Notes: generated by a model not told the origin, from the letters alone. A DNA stretch of 35,209 nucleotides from JAQUCI01 sp034932685 (GCA_034932685.1 JAYFOM010000005.1:1-35209); one strand, 5' to 3'; positions 1-8,725 are shown, numbered from the stretch's first letter. Made by a program: numbers and translations.

Positions 1-141
1 TTCGCAGCGCTTTATAATACTACCAAATTTTTAGGCCTCAGTCAATATCTTTTTGCCTTTTTATCAGCTTTATTTTCTCTTCCTTTTCTTTGGCAGCTCG
101 CTCATTATAGCCTTTATATCTTCACCAGTCAAGAAGTTTAA
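1..141 (+). CDS. C-terminal end of an unidentified membrane protein (partial, 5' end outside window)
   Basis: Frame 1 of the plus strand is open from the window edge through 46 codons and ends in TAA at 139-141. The translated tail is strongly hydrophobic, with Phe/Leu/Ala runs over roughly residues 15-33, and finishes in a short polar end (TSQEV). This looks like the last transmembrane helix and cytoplasmic or external tail of a polytopic membrane protein. It is convergent with the V-ATPase operon, and the hairpin at 190-207 lies between the two. Too little is visible to name a family. The main doubt is that a stretch this short could be open by chance, although the hydrophobic pattern argues against that. 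Confidence 0.55.
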   Translation, partial: FAALYNTTKFLGLSQYLFAFLSALFSLPFLWQLAHYSLYIFTSQEV

Positions 142-182
142 TCATCATTTATGTTTATTTAGTATATTTAGATAAAAACGAT

Positions 183-210
183 AAAAAAACGAAGAATTAA
201 CTCTTCGCTT
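183..210 (-). terminator. Rho-independent terminator of the V-ATPase operon
   Basis: On the minus strand CGAAGA and TCTTCG pair around a 6-base loop, and flanking bases extend the stem with A-T and G-T pairs. Seven T residues (183-189 complement) follow. The hairpin overlaps the ntpD stop codon. On the plus strand it is followed by a broken T-rich stretch, so it may also slow transcription from the convergent gene at 1-141. Confidence 0.85.
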
Positions 211-835
211 TATGTTTTATCTTATCTTCTTTATTAGCTTTGATTACTTTTAATCGTGTAAATTCTTCACGCTCTTTTTCTTCCATCACTTCACCAATAA
301 ACTTAATTGTATCCTCTAAATTGGGAATAACAATATTTTTTAAAGCATTGGCTCTTTTTTGTGTCTTACGAATAGCGTTAGCTAAGCGATAAACGCTGTT
401 ATCAATTTCAGCTAAAACAATTGTCAGATCTTTTATTTTATGAAACTGAATATAAGCCTCATCCACTCTTGAGTTGGATTCCTTAAAACCGTATTCCAAC
501 TTTGGGGTGATCAAATCATGTGACAAGCTTGGTAGTTCAACTCCCATTACACTACGATAAGTCAAATGGATACTATCGTCTTTAGTTACTGATGTCGCTA
601 TATCATTGATAACACCTGTAGATATATTTGCTTGCTGTAAAAGGTAGTAGCCAAACGCATAACTATCAGTAATTTCATTACGTAGTAACTTTACCTTGTC
701 CATTAAAAGCATCATCTCTTTTATTAAAACATTACGTTTGCGATCTAAAAGATCATAACCCAGTTTAGCTAACTCGAGTGATCTTTTTGTTTTTAACAAA
801 TTGCCTTTAGTTGGGAATATCTTTGTGTCAATCAT
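197..835 (-). CDS. ntpD: V-type ATP synthase subunit D
   Basis: This is the central rotor stalk subunit of the soluble V1 sector; it transmits rotation between the A3B3 head and the membrane ring. The 212-residue product has the family's usual length. Its N-terminus reads IFPTKGNLLKTKRSLELAK, the conserved opening of bacterial and archaeal D subunits. Long amphipathic helices at both ends would form the coiled-coil shaft (about 10-75 and 135-205). The start ATG lies one base after the ntpB stop, with an AAGGT ribosome binding site inside the end of ntpB, so translation is probably coupled. It is the last gene of the operon and its stop sits within the terminator hairpin. Confidence 0.95.
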   Translation of the reverse strand: MIDTKIFPTKGNLLKTKRSLELAKLGYDLLDRKRNVLIKEMMLLMDKVKLLRNEITDSYAFGYYLLQQANISTGVINDIATSVTKDDSIHLTYRSVMGVELPSLSHDLITPKLEYGFKESNSRVDEAYIQFHKIKDLTIVLAEIDNSVYRLANAIRKTQKRANALKNIVIPNLEDTIKFIGEVMEEKEREEFTRLKVIKANKEDKIKHKAKS

Positions 836-836
836 T

Positions 837-2255
837 CTATTTACCTTCGCTTATCGCAAGATCAATGATCCTTTGAGCGTTGGCAGGACTGTAATTAGCT
901 TTAATCAGTTCAGGATCCAAACGATCAAGCGCATTGATTGGTAAAGTTGATAATAATGCCCAACCTAAATTAATTGTTTCTTGTACTGATCTTTGCGCTT
1001 GAAAACCTTGACCAACAAATACATGTTCAAAAGTTAATCCAAACGCAATATATGCTTTATCACTATCGCTAAGTTCATCTTCACCAATAACTGATGCTAA
1101 CGAACGCGCTTCCATAACTTTCGCATAAGAAGCGAACAACTGATTTGCTACATCGCTATGATCACTTCTAGTATAACCCTCACCAATACCATCCTTCATA
1201 AGTCGTGATAACGACATTAAACATCCAATAGGTGGATAGATACCATTTTGATGTAGTGAGCGATCAAGTACAATTTGACCCTCAGTAATATATCCTGTTA
1301 AATCAGGAACTGGATGAGTTATATCATCATTTGGCATCGTTAGAATTGGAATTTGAGTTATTGAACCATGCTTACCCTCAACAATTCCTGCTCTTTCATA
1401 AAGCGATGCTAAATCAGAGTACAAATAACCAGGATACCCTTTACGACCTGGAATCTCCCCATTACTACTTGAAAATTCTCTTAGCGCTTCACAATAAGCT
1501 GTGATATCAGTCAATATAACTAAGATATGCATCCCTAACTCATAAGCCAGATATTCAGCAGCTGTTAAAGCACATCTTGGGGCTAATGTTCTTTCAATAA
1601 TAGGATCATTGGCAAGATTAATAAACATGCATACCTTTTCCATGACGCCAGTTTCTTCAAAAGAACGTCGAAAATAATCTGCGACATCATTTTTTACACC
1701 CATTGCACCAAAAACGATACCAAAGTTTTGACCTTCATCCTCAGCAATTTGTGCTTGTCTAACGATTTGAACAGCTAATTTATCATGTGGTAATCCAGAA
1801 CCAGAAAAGATAGGTAGTTTTTGACCTCTGATCAATGTATTTAAACCATCAATAGCACTAATACCGGTATTAATATAGTTACGTGGATATTTACGAGCAA
1901 TTGGATTTAATGGTTTTCCATTGATGTTTCCTTTTTGATCAGCATACACTTCACCCAAACCATCAATTGGTCTTCCTGCGCCATTAAAAGTGCGACCAAG
2001 AATTTCTTTTGACAATGCAATCTCCATTGGATGACCTAAGAATCTTGTTTTTGTGTTGTTTTTAGCTAAACCACTTGTTCCTTCAAATACTTGAATCAAC
2101 GCATGATCGCCTTCGATCTTAATAACCCTTCCAAAACGACTTGCTTCATTATCAACCTGTATTTGAACCACTTCTTCATTAGCTACTCCACGCGCATTAT
2201 CAATAGCTACAAGTGAGCCACTAACTTCACTTAATCCTAATAGTTGTAGTCCCAT
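837..2255 (-). CDS. ntpB: V-type ATP synthase subunit B
   Basis: This is the non-catalytic nucleotide-binding subunit that alternates with A in the V1 hexamer. The 472-residue product has the normal length. In place of a Walker A loop it carries GSGLPHDKLA (about residues 151-160), the characteristic altered P-loop of B subunits, which distinguishes it from A and from F-type alpha/beta. Other B-family signatures are visible, such as ILTDITAYCEALREFSSSN, with the arginine that reaches into the catalytic site nearby. The start is supported by AAGGAGGT about six bases upstream of ATG. It lies 11 bases after ntpA and one base before ntpD. Confidence 0.96.
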   Translation of the reverse strand: MGLQLLGLSEVSGSLVAIDNARGVANEEVVQIQVDNEASRFGRVIKIEGDHALIQVFEGTSGLAKNNTKTRFLGHPMEIALSKEILGRTFNGAGRPIDGLGEVYADQKGNINGKPLNPIARKYPRNYINTGISAIDGLNTLIRGQKLPIFSGSGLPHDKLAVQIVRQAQIAEDEGQNFGIVFGAMGVKNDVADYFRRSFEETGVMEKVCMFINLANDPIIERTLAPRCALTAAEYLAYELGMHILVILTDITAYCEALREFSSSNGEIPGRKGYPGYLYSDLASLYERAGIVEGKHGSITQIPILTMPNDDITHPVPDLTGYITEGQIVLDRSLHQNGIYPPIGCLMSLSRLMKDGIGEGYTRSDHSDVANQLFASYAKVMEARSLASVIGEDELSDSDKAYIAFGLTFEHVFVGQGFQAQRSVQETINLGWALLSTLPINALDRLDPELIKANYSPANAQRIIDLAISEGK

Positions 2256-2266
2256 ATGTACCTCCT

Positions 2267-4015
2267 TTACCTTATCTTCAGCAAGGTTTGATCAATCTCT
2301 GCGAAATATCCATCCAAAAGTGCAAGTTTGCTGTTTGAAACATCATACTTGATCTTAATAATTCGCTCAAATATTCCTGTCTCAACAATTAATCGCGTCG
2401 GAACTTTTTTGTTAACTAGCTTTTTAGCTTCTGTGTATAGATATATTATGATTTTCATCATCATGTATTGCTTTTCAAATGGAACAAATGTATCTTCACT
2501 GTGATAAGCATTCTGTTGTAAAAAACCAACTCTAATACAACGCGCAATTTCCATTGTTAATTTCTGATCTTCCGGTAAGATGTCAGAACCAATCAATTTC
2601 ACAATCTCATTTAAGTTATTTTCCTCATGGAGTATCTTTACCATCTCAGCTCTATAAGTCATAAAATCACGAGCAACGTTTTCATTATACCATCGTGTTA
2701 GATCATCAATATATTCACTATATGATGTTGTCCAGTTTACCGCTGGATAATGTCTACCATAAGCTAAAGCTTTATCTAGTGCCCAAAAACTACGAACAAA
2801 TCTCTTAGTGTTTTGGGTTACTGGCTCTGAGAAATCACCACCCTGTGGTGATACCGCACCAATGATCGTTACTGAACCTTCATTATCATTCAATGTTGTA
2901 ACATAACCAGCACGTTCATAAAAGCGTGATATCCGCGAAGGAAGATAAGCCGGAAAACCTTCTTCAGCTGGCATTTCTTCAAGACGACCCGATATTTCAC
3001 GTAACGCTTCAGCCCAGCGTGAAGTTGAATCAGCCATTAAAGCGACATGATATCCCATATCACGATAATACTCAGCCATAGTAACACCAGTATAAATACT
3101 AGCTTCACGAGCAGCCACCGGCATATTGGATGTATTAGCTATTAGTATTGTTCTTTCAAGTAAAGGACGACCCGACTTAGGGTCAATCAGTTGGGTGAAT
3201 TCTTCCAAAGCCTGTGTCATTTCATTACCACGCTCACCACAACCAACATATATAATGATATCAGCGTCACACCATTTCGCGATTTGATGTTGCGTCATTG
3301 TTTTACCAGCACCAAAGCCACCCGGCACAGCCGCCGCTCCCCCTTTTGCGATAGGAAAGAAAGTGTCCAATACTCGCTGCCCTGTAATTAATGGTTTGTT
3401 CAGTGTTTTTCTATTTTTGATTGGACGCGGTTGACGAATTGGCCACTTTTGCACCAAAGTTAGTTCGTGGATATGACCATGTTCATCTTGAATCTTCACA
3501 ATGACATCATTAATATGATAGACACCACTTGATTTTGCTTCTATTACTTCACCACTTAACATTGGACTAAGCATTATTTGATGTTTGATCAATACCGTCT
3601 CTTGACAAGAGGCATATATTTGACCACCAACTAGATGATCACCCACCTTAGTAAGTATCTCAACATCCCATTTTTTATCTGTGTTAAGGGCATCAATATC
3701 TGATCCAACATCAATGAAAGCACCGTGTTTACGAGCAATAGCCGCCAGCGGTCGTTGAATACCATCATAGGTATTACTAATCAATCCAGGTCCTAACAAA
3801 CAAGACAATAAAGAGCCAGAGCCAACCACCGGTTCATTAACTTTAAGACCAGTTGTTGATTCATATACTTGAATTATTGTTTCATCAGCAGTTATGTTTA
3901 TTACTTCAGCCAACAATCGGTCATTACCAACATAAACCATTTCCATCATCTTAAAATCATCACTGTCTTTAACTTTGATGACCGGCCCGTTGATCGCGTA
4001 AATTTTGTTTTTCAT
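2267..4015 (-). CDS. ntpA: V-type ATP synthase catalytic subunit A
   Basis: This is the catalytic subunit of the V1 sector and hydrolyses or makes ATP. The P-loop GGFGAGKT lies about residues 233-240 (numbered from the first of two adjacent ATGs), followed by the GERGNEM segment with the catalytic glutamate near 262. An inserted bulge domain between about residues 110 and 190 separates V/A-type A subunits from F-type beta. Two ATGs stand side by side at 4018 and 4015; the second is chosen because it leaves about six bases after GGAG, while the first leaves only three. The length of 582 residues is typical. It sits between ntpE and ntpB with short gaps. Confidence 0.96.
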   Translation of the reverse strand: MKNKIYAINGPVIKVKDSDDFKMMEMVYVGNDRLLAEVINITADETIIQVYESTTGLKVNEPVVGSGSLLSCLLGPGLISNTYDGIQRPLAAIARKHGAFIDVGSDIDALNTDKKWDVEILTKVGDHLVGGQIYASCQETVLIKHQIMLSPMLSGEVIEAKSSGVYHINDVIVKIQDEHGHIHELTLVQKWPIRQPRPIKNRKTLNKPLITGQRVLDTFFPIAKGGAAAVPGGFGAGKTMTQHQIAKWCDADIIIYVGCGERGNEMTQALEEFTQLIDPKSGRPLLERTILIANTSNMPVAAREASIYTGVTMAEYYRDMGYHVALMADSTSRWAEALREISGRLEEMPAEEGFPAYLPSRISRFYERAGYVTTLNDNEGSVTIIGAVSPQGGDFSEPVTQNTKRFVRSFWALDKALAYGRHYPAVNWTTSYSEYIDDLTRWYNENVARDFMTYRAEMVKILHEENNLNEIVKLIGSDILPEDQKLTMEIARCIRVGFLQQNAYHSEDTFVPFEKQYMMMKIIIYLYTEAKKLVNKKVPTRLIVETGIFERIIKIKYDVSNSKLALLDGYFAEIDQTLLKIR

Positions 4016-4027
4016 CATGATCTCCTT

Positions 4028-4600
4028 CTATAAGATAAAGCCGGAATGATCCATAAACCAAGCCTCTTGTTCCAACAAACGACTATCAATCGTCTCATCT
4101 AGTTGAATCTTATCAATTAGACTAGTAAAGCGAAACCCACCTAAAATAATTTCTGCTGGTTTGATGTCATCACATAAATCTAATTCTTTAACAAGTTCAT
4201 GAAAAATCGGTATATCATTAGGTCTAACTTCAAAATAACCATTACAGTATTCAAGGGCATGTTTGGTAAGTTTATTCTTAAGATATTCTTTATATTGGTC
4301 AGAATGACTGAAATCAAGCAACTGCTTTTCAGCTTCCGCAAACAATGTCGCTGCTAAATCGGTTCTTAATTTCAGTAGTTTTCTTTTTGTATCTAATTTA
4401 TTCTGAGAAATCGTTGTTTGTGAACGTAATCTTAACTCATTAAGTTCACCTTCATAATATGAATCGATTTCTTTTTCTAAACTAGCTTTAAATATATTGA
4501 TTTCGTCTTTTTCATAAAGCGCTATCTCTTTTTGAATTTGATCGATCAATAAGGCAGCTTGTTCCTTAACATCTTCAATAAAATTCTTGTTATCAACCAA
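4028..4600 (-). CDS. ntpE: V-type ATP synthase subunit E (TTG start)
   Basis: This is the peripheral stalk subunit that holds the V1 head against the membrane part. The first half is a charged helix expected to pair with the G-type subunit. The C-terminal globular half ends with IILGGFRF and DETIDSRLLEQ, typical of the E family. The open frame extends upstream to an ATG at 4678, but that would overlap ntpG by 77 bases and add 26 residues unlike the family. A TTG at 4600-4598 follows GGAGGTGAT, which encodes the last residues of ntpG, with the ntpG stop TAA in between. The TTG start gives 190 residues, the usual size, and tight translational coupling. Confidence 0.9.
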   Translation of the reverse strand: MVDNKNFIEDVKEQAALLIDQIQKEIALYEKDEINIFKASLEKEIDSYYEGELNELRLRSQTTISQNKLDTKRKLLKLRTDLAATLFAEAEKQLLDFSHSDQYKEYLKNKLTKHALEYCNGYFEVRPNDIPIFHELVKELDLCDDIKPAEIILGGFRFTSLIDKIQLDETIDSRLLEQEAWFMDHSGFIL

Positions 4601-4601
4601 A

Positions 4602-4919
4602 TTAATCACCTCCAAGCTTAACACCAATCGCTTCACTGATGTAAGAATCGATAACTTCACCAATCTTAACTGATCCATGACGATCTGGTATTTCGACTAA
4701 TAACGGTTTCAAAAGCTTAAGCTTCAAATCGGATATTAGATCAGGACATAAGTTGACAACGTTTGTTGTCATTAAAATGATCGCAACATCTTCTTGCTTT
4801 GTATAGTTATCAAGCGCAGCTAAGACTTCTTCTTTGTTGTGAACCACAACACCATCAACTCCAGCAAGTCTTAAGCCCATTGCCGTATCATTATTGTCAC
4901 TGATCAGAACCATTAACAT
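4602..4919 (-). CDS. ntpG: V-type ATP synthase subunit F
   Basis: This is the small rotor subunit that binds the D shaft; it corresponds to E. hirae NtpG. The 105-residue length matches the family. The N-terminus (about 1-30) alternates beta strand and helix in the Rossmann-like fold of F subunits, and the segment VAIILMTTNVV near residues 45-55 is the expected core strand. The C-terminal helix contacts D in known structures. The last codons carry the ribosome binding site of ntpE. It starts 10 bases after ntpK. Confidence 0.9.
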   Translation of the reverse strand: MLMVLISDNNDTAMGLRLAGVDGVVVHNKEEVLAALDNYTKQEDVAIILMTTNVVNLCPDLISDLKLKLLKPLLVEIPDRHGSVKIGEVIDSYISEAIGVKLGGD

Positions 4920-4929
4920 ATAAAACCTC

Positions 4930-5364
4930 TTACAGCTTATTAATGATCAAGATAGAAATCAAAAGACCATAGATGGCAACACCTTCACCCAAAGCAACGA
5001 AAATGATTGCTTTACCAAAGTTTTCAGAGTTCTCAGAAATAGCACCAATTGCAGCAGGAGCAGCAGCAGCAACTGCAATACCAGCACCAATTGCAGAAAA
5101 AGAAGTAACAATAGCGGCAGCGATAAAGCCTAAGCCCTGTGCTAATGTGCCATTGATTGAAGTAATAGCTTCTTCTGATGCTTTAATATTATTAAACTGC
5201 AAGATACCAGCTAAAATAAAAACGCCAGTAAAAACAGCAACCTGAGCGATCAATTTTTGTTTGGCATTGATTGCTTTTGGTCCTTTATTTAGCATCATAA
5301 ACAATGGTAGGATCACAAGGATTACAGCGATAAGTGGTAAAAACATTTCAATTAAAGTAAACAT
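4930..5364 (-). CDS. ntpK: V-type ATP synthase proteolipid subunit K (c ring)
   Basis: This is the ion-carrying rotor ring subunit in the membrane. Four hydrophobic helices are visible at about 5-24, 38-57, 77-104 and 117-142. The second hairpin is Gly/Ala-rich and carries the single ion-binding carboxylate E127 in the context FVALGEGVAIYGL. The first hairpin has no acidic residue in its helices, so there is one carboxylate per four-helix protomer, as in E. hirae NtpK. This arrangement, with an Ala/Gly-rich third helix ending in APAAIGAISE, resembles clostridial subunits from memory. The ribosome binding site AAGGAGAG is about a dozen bases from the ATG, which is slightly long. Confidence 0.93.
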   Translation of the reverse strand: MFTLIEMFLPLIAVILVILPLFMMLNKGPKAINAKQKLIAQVAVFTGVFILAGILQFNNIKASEEAITSINGTLAQGLGFIAAAIVTSFSAIGAGIAVAAAAPAAIGAISENSENFGKAIIFVALGEGVAIYGLLISILIINKL

Positions 5365-5381
5365 GATGGTAACTCTCCTTT

Positions 5382-7202
5382 TTAAATTTCACTGGTTATT
5401 GGTCTGAATTCACGACCACCACCGGTATAGTAACGACTAAACATTTCATAATATTCTAAACGCAATGCTTGGATGCCAACGATTAAGCCTTCAAGGCACA
5501 TGACAAACAGATTGCCAAAAATCATGACTAGAATGCCGGCATTACCCGTCATTTCAACTAAGGTCATAACGACCAACATCATTCCAGCATGTGATAACAC
5601 AAAGCCACCAACCCTTAGATAAGACATTGAATTAGTGATAAAACTCAATAATATATCAAAAGCCTCAAAGAATGATTCTAGGATATAACTTCCCCAACCA
5701 ACCTTAGGTTTAAAGCCATGACCCTCTATTAATAAACACAGTTGCTTCTCTAAGATGAAGCTTAATACCGGCAATCCTATAAAGATTATGGTATAAGGTG
5801 GAACAAGTAGGTTGTTTTTATACAAGAATAATTCAACTATAGCTACTAAGATAAAGCTATAGAAGATAAAACCAGCAACACCGTTTTGTCCAAACAACAA
5901 CTCTCCCCACTCTTTATGCTTAAACTTTAAGTACATATTAAGTAGCATAGAAGATAATATCAGAAACGCCCCAATCGCAACTGCACCGATTAATAATGGC
6001 ATTGTTGAATCATTGCTCATGACTTCAAATAACTTATCCTTAACATTAAAGATTGATTGATGAAGTGGATTTAAGATGTGCTCATTGCCAAAGAAAGATC
6101 CAAACAAGAAACCAAATATCATCGAGAAGATTCCAACACGATTGATGATTGCCGCAATCGTCATTTTAGGCTTCCACTTTAAGATTAAAGCACCACCCAA
6201 AGCTAACAACATTCCTTGTCCCAAATCCGCAAACATGATACCAAACAAGATACAATACGTAATGCAAACAAACAATGTTGGATCAAAATCTTTATATGCA
6301 GGTAAACTATACATCTTTACAAACATTTCAAATGGTCTAACAAACCAATTGTTTTTAAGTAAAGTCGGCGCAGTTAGATCAAACTGTTCATTATCAATCT
6401 CAACTACCTCAACTTTCAAGTCATGATAAAGTTGTTTTAAGTAATCTAGTCGATCTCGCGGAATAAATCCTGAAATAACATATAAACCATCAATTAAGCC
6501 AACAAATTTATATAATCTAAGTAGTTCATAACGATAGTTACAGTAAGTATAAACTTCATTTATCATCTCATTATAGCGACAAACGATGTTATCAACATCA
6601 ACCGGTGGTAAAGCTAACTCTTCAAAGAATAATGAATCAAGTATCTGCCTTACTTCCTTATAGTAAGTATGACTAGTCGCATAACATATCCAATGGGTCT
6701 CTTTATCTTTATGTAGTTCACTTACACTGAACATGTCTGAATCATGTAAGAATAGCTTTTTATAAGCTTCCTTGGTTAAGCGCCCAAAACCAAACCGTAG
6801 ATATGTACAATCATGAATTTTCTCAAGACCAATCGCTTTAAGTTTTTCAAGGGCATGCATATCGTCTTCGTTGAGTTTAGTTGCTTCATTAACTTCATTA
6901 ACAACCGTAAACTGCTCAGTGAGTTCACTTATGAACGTTTTAACTTGTTCATCAGTAAATTTTGTGATCTTATCTAAAATAGCGATACCACATCCTGCCC
7001 CACCTGAAAGATGACGAATATCATTCATAGCATTTCGATAAAAGCCATCATCTTCTAAAACGGAATCACCATTTTCCAAATCAATGATTTCAGCTGCTAA
7101 CTCAGCATGAAAATCAGCACATTCATGCGTTCTGATCAAGGTTTCTTTATAATTATCGGCTGTTGCTTTAACTTGCACAAAAGCCATTTTTCTTATTGCC
7201 AT
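5382..7202 (-). CDS. ntpI: V-type ATP synthase subunit I (a subunit)
   Basis: This is the membrane stator that forms the ion half-channels against the K ring. Residues 1-300 are a soluble cytoplasmic arm with coiled-coil stretches. From about residue 305 there are seven or so hydrophobic helices. The essential channel arginine is R530 in SYLRVGGFVLSHAG, the conserved penultimate-helix motif. The length of 606 residues is near the short end of the family but not abnormal. The ATG has AAGGAG six to seven bases upstream. It sits between the C-type and K subunits, 11 bases after ntpC and 17 before ntpK. Confidence 0.94.
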   Translation of the reverse strand: MAIRKMAFVQVKATADNYKETLIRTHECADFHAELAAEIIDLENGDSVLEDDGFYRNAMNDIRHLSGGAGCGIAILDKITKFTDEQVKTFISELTEQFTVVNEVNEATKLNEDDMHALEKLKAIGLEKIHDCTYLRFGFGRLTKEAYKKLFLHDSDMFSVSELHKDKETHWICYATSHTYYKEVRQILDSLFFEELALPPVDVDNIVCRYNEMINEVYTYCNYRYELLRLYKFVGLIDGLYVISGFIPRDRLDYLKQLYHDLKVEVVEIDNEQFDLTAPTLLKNNWFVRPFEMFVKMYSLPAYKDFDPTLFVCITYCILFGIMFADLGQGMLLALGGALILKWKPKMTIAAIINRVGIFSMIFGFLFGSFFGNEHILNPLHQSIFNVKDKLFEVMSNDSTMPLLIGAVAIGAFLILSSMLLNMYLKFKHKEWGELLFGQNGVAGFIFYSFILVAIVELFLYKNNLLVPPYTIIFIGLPVLSFILEKQLCLLIEGHGFKPKVGWGSYILESFFEAFDILLSFITNSMSYLRVGGFVLSHAGMMLVVMTLVEMTGNAGILVMIFGNLFVMCLEGLIVGIQALRLEYYEMFSRYYTGGGREFRPITSEI

Positions 7203-7213
7203 TTTCTACTCCT

Positions 7214-8254
7214 TTACATTATCAGCAAGCTGCTAATTTTCTCTGTTGGGATTTTATATCTAACCCCTTCAATGATATCAACGATGTTTTGAATTTCGGT
7301 TTCAGCTAAGTTCATATAACATAGTAAGATCAAATCCGGATCTACCGAAAAATCCATGTATTTCTTATGCATTTGATAGCTGATAATCTTGGTATGATAC
7401 TCCATAAAAACAAAGTTGTCGGGATTTATGTATTTGCCATAATGACTTTTCGCTAATTCTTGTAAAAAACCTGCAGCATCTAACTCATCAATCATTTGAT
7501 CAAGTTTCAATTTAGGTATTTTTGAGTATGTCGGCGTCAACATCTTTTTTATCTGTACCGGCGTACCATTGAAGAAACGTTTCATTCGATAAATCTTAGT
7601 TAAATTCTCAAGTTCAATTCTCGTTTCAAATATTTCATGAATTGCTTTTTGATCTTTAATCTTCGAATTACTATCAACAAGCCTTAATACTTCTTCATAA
7701 TAATAAGTCATTAACGCTGTCTCAAGTCCGGTATAATCAAAGTTTTCAATACTACTTGATATATAAGGAAAAGCGATATCGTAGTAAGGTGTTTTACGCA
7801 ATATATTCAATAGATCCTGAAGGTTCTTAACACTTGTTAATTGATTAATATCAAACACAATGTGTTTCTCATAGAAAAGTGGTAATTTAGCTATCATTTG
7901 CACGTTGTCTTTGTTTTTAAGCATGCGCGCGCACAGTAAGATCTGTAAAACCTCAGCGCCTAAGATACCATAACGGAAAAATCCCTTTTCATCATCTGCA
8001 TTCGCATATCTGATCAAGCGCGAATAACGCGTAAATAAATCTTGTCTGATTAACATTTCTAAACGACCACGATGAATTTGTGACTCATTAACATCTTTCA
8101 AACAAGAACTAAAGTAGGTTTCGTTTTTCAAATATGTAGCGATTTCAGCAATCGTTTTCTTATTGATTAGAGTTTGATAATCTGAAATCGTAAGACGCTT
8201 GCCATACATTGCCTTGGCTTTTGCCATGATCGCATTGTTGGTAGACTTACTCAT
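7214..8254 (-). CDS. ntpC: V-type ATP synthase subunit C (V0D/AC39 family)
   Basis: This is the funnel-shaped adaptor that connects the central stalk to the membrane ring; it is called d in eukaryotes and NtpC in E. hirae. The 346-residue length and an almost wholly alpha-helical composition fit the V0D/AC39 family. The N-terminus contains a KAKAMYGKRLTISDYQTLI segment, and repeated helical segments with ELENLTKIYRMKRF near residue 212 match the three-fold pseudo-repeat of the family. The ATG begins two bases after the preceding gene's stop and has no strong site of its own, so reading is probably coupled. Operon position supports the call. Confidence 0.88.
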   Translation of the reverse strand: MSKSTNNAIMAKAKAMYGKRLTISDYQTLINKKTIAEIATYLKNETYFSSCLKDVNESQIHRGRLEMLIRQDLFTRYSRLIRYANADDEKGFFRYGILGAEVLQILLCARMLKNKDNVQMIAKLPLFYEKHIVFDINQLTSVKNLQDLLNILRKTPYYDIAFPYISSSIENFDYTGLETALMTYYYEEVLRLVDSNSKIKDQKAIHEIFETRIELENLTKIYRMKRFFNGTPVQIKKMLTPTYSKIPKLKLDQMIDELDAAGFLQELAKSHYGKYINPDNFVFMEYHTKIISYQMHKKYMDFSVDPDLILLCYMNLAETEIQNIVDIIEGVRYKIPTEKISSLLIM

Positions 8255-8256
8255 AT

Positions 8257-8574
8257 TTACAACTTACATGAATTATTTACTAATTCATTTATCCATTTTG
8301 TTTTATTCTCTTCATACATCTTTAAAAGTCGCTCTTTCGCTTTTTGATACTCTTCTTCGTTTTCAGCAGTAGCGTGTTTTATATATTCATCAAGCTTGAT
8401 CTTTTCCTCAACTACTCTTTTTTTCACACCACTCCATGTTGCTTCAGTGATATTCTTCTTATCTTCAGCAACTCTTTGTCTGGAGCTGATCTTCGCTTGG
8501 TGAGCTTGATCGACTTTAGTCTTGATCTCTTCATCAAAAGCTACCAGTTCTTTGACATCTTTCTCTAAAACCAT
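8257..8574 (-). CDS. ntpF: V-type ATP synthase peripheral-stalk subunit (G/H type)
   Basis: This is the first gene of the operon. The 105-residue product is almost entirely charged, Lys/Glu-rich coiled coil, with AEDKKNITEA and EEEYQKAKERLLKMYEENK stretches. It would pair with subunit E to form the peripheral stalk. Primary sequence is weakly conserved in this family, so the call leans on length, coiled-coil character and its place at the head of the operon (the same place as E. hirae ntpF). The start is well supported by AGGAGG six bases upstream of ATG. A consensus promoter lies 25-55 bases upstream. Confidence 0.8.
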   Translation of the reverse strand: MVLEKDVKELVAFDEEIKTKVDQAHQAKISSRQRVAEDKKNITEATWSGVKKRVVEEKIKLDEYIKHATAENEEEYQKAKERLLKMYEENKTKWINELVNNSCKL

Positions 8575-8598
8575 CTTAAGCCTCCTAACAACTAATCG

Positions 8599-8627
8599 AT
8601 TATATACCCATTTGATATATTTTTCAA
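8599..8627 (-). promoter_or_regulatory. Sigma-A promoter P1 of the V-ATPase operon
   Basis: On the minus strand TTGAAA (8627-8622) and TATAAT (8604-8599) are separated by exactly 17 bases. The predicted transcript starts about 15-20 bases ahead of the ntpF ATG, with the AGGAGG site inside the leader. Confidence 0.8.
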
Positions 8628-8654
8628 ACGGAAATATCTATTATTCATGTTTAT

Positions 8655-8683
8655 ATTTTATACCTCCTCGTTGTTTCTTTCAA
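8655..8683 (-). promoter_or_regulatory. Sigma-A promoter P2 of the V-ATPase operon
   Basis: A second near-consensus pair is present: TTGAAA (8683-8678) and TAAAAT (8660-8655), again with a 17-base spacer. It lies 56 bases upstream of P1. The spacer itself contains a ribosome-binding-site-like GAGGAGGT that would not be transcribed from this promoter. Confidence 0.6.
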
Positions 8684-8693
8684 CCAATGTAAG

Positions 8694-8707
8694 TTAACAC
8701 ATGTTAA
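8694..8707. promoter_or_regulatory. Dyad TTAACA-CA-TGTTAA, possible operator
   Basis: Perfect 6-base half sites flank a 2-base centre, about 11 bases upstream of the -35 element of P2. The position would suit an activator or repressor site for the V-ATPase operon. No regulator family can be named, and AT-rich DNA makes such dyads fairly common. Confidence 0.3.
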
Positions 8708-8725
8708 TTATCTTAGAAATTCGAT

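Noticed and set aside
3191..6426. Plus-strand open frames within the V-ATPase genes (3191-3391, 4973-5245, 6076-6426)
   Set aside because: They lie opposite well-conserved minus-strand genes and their products show no family features.
8582..8645. An 18-codon reading frame (ATG at about 8649) upstream of ntpF as a leader peptide
   Set aside because: The nearest ribosome-binding-like GGAGG is about 14 bases from the ATG and lies in the P2 promoter spacer, so it would not be in the P2 transcript.
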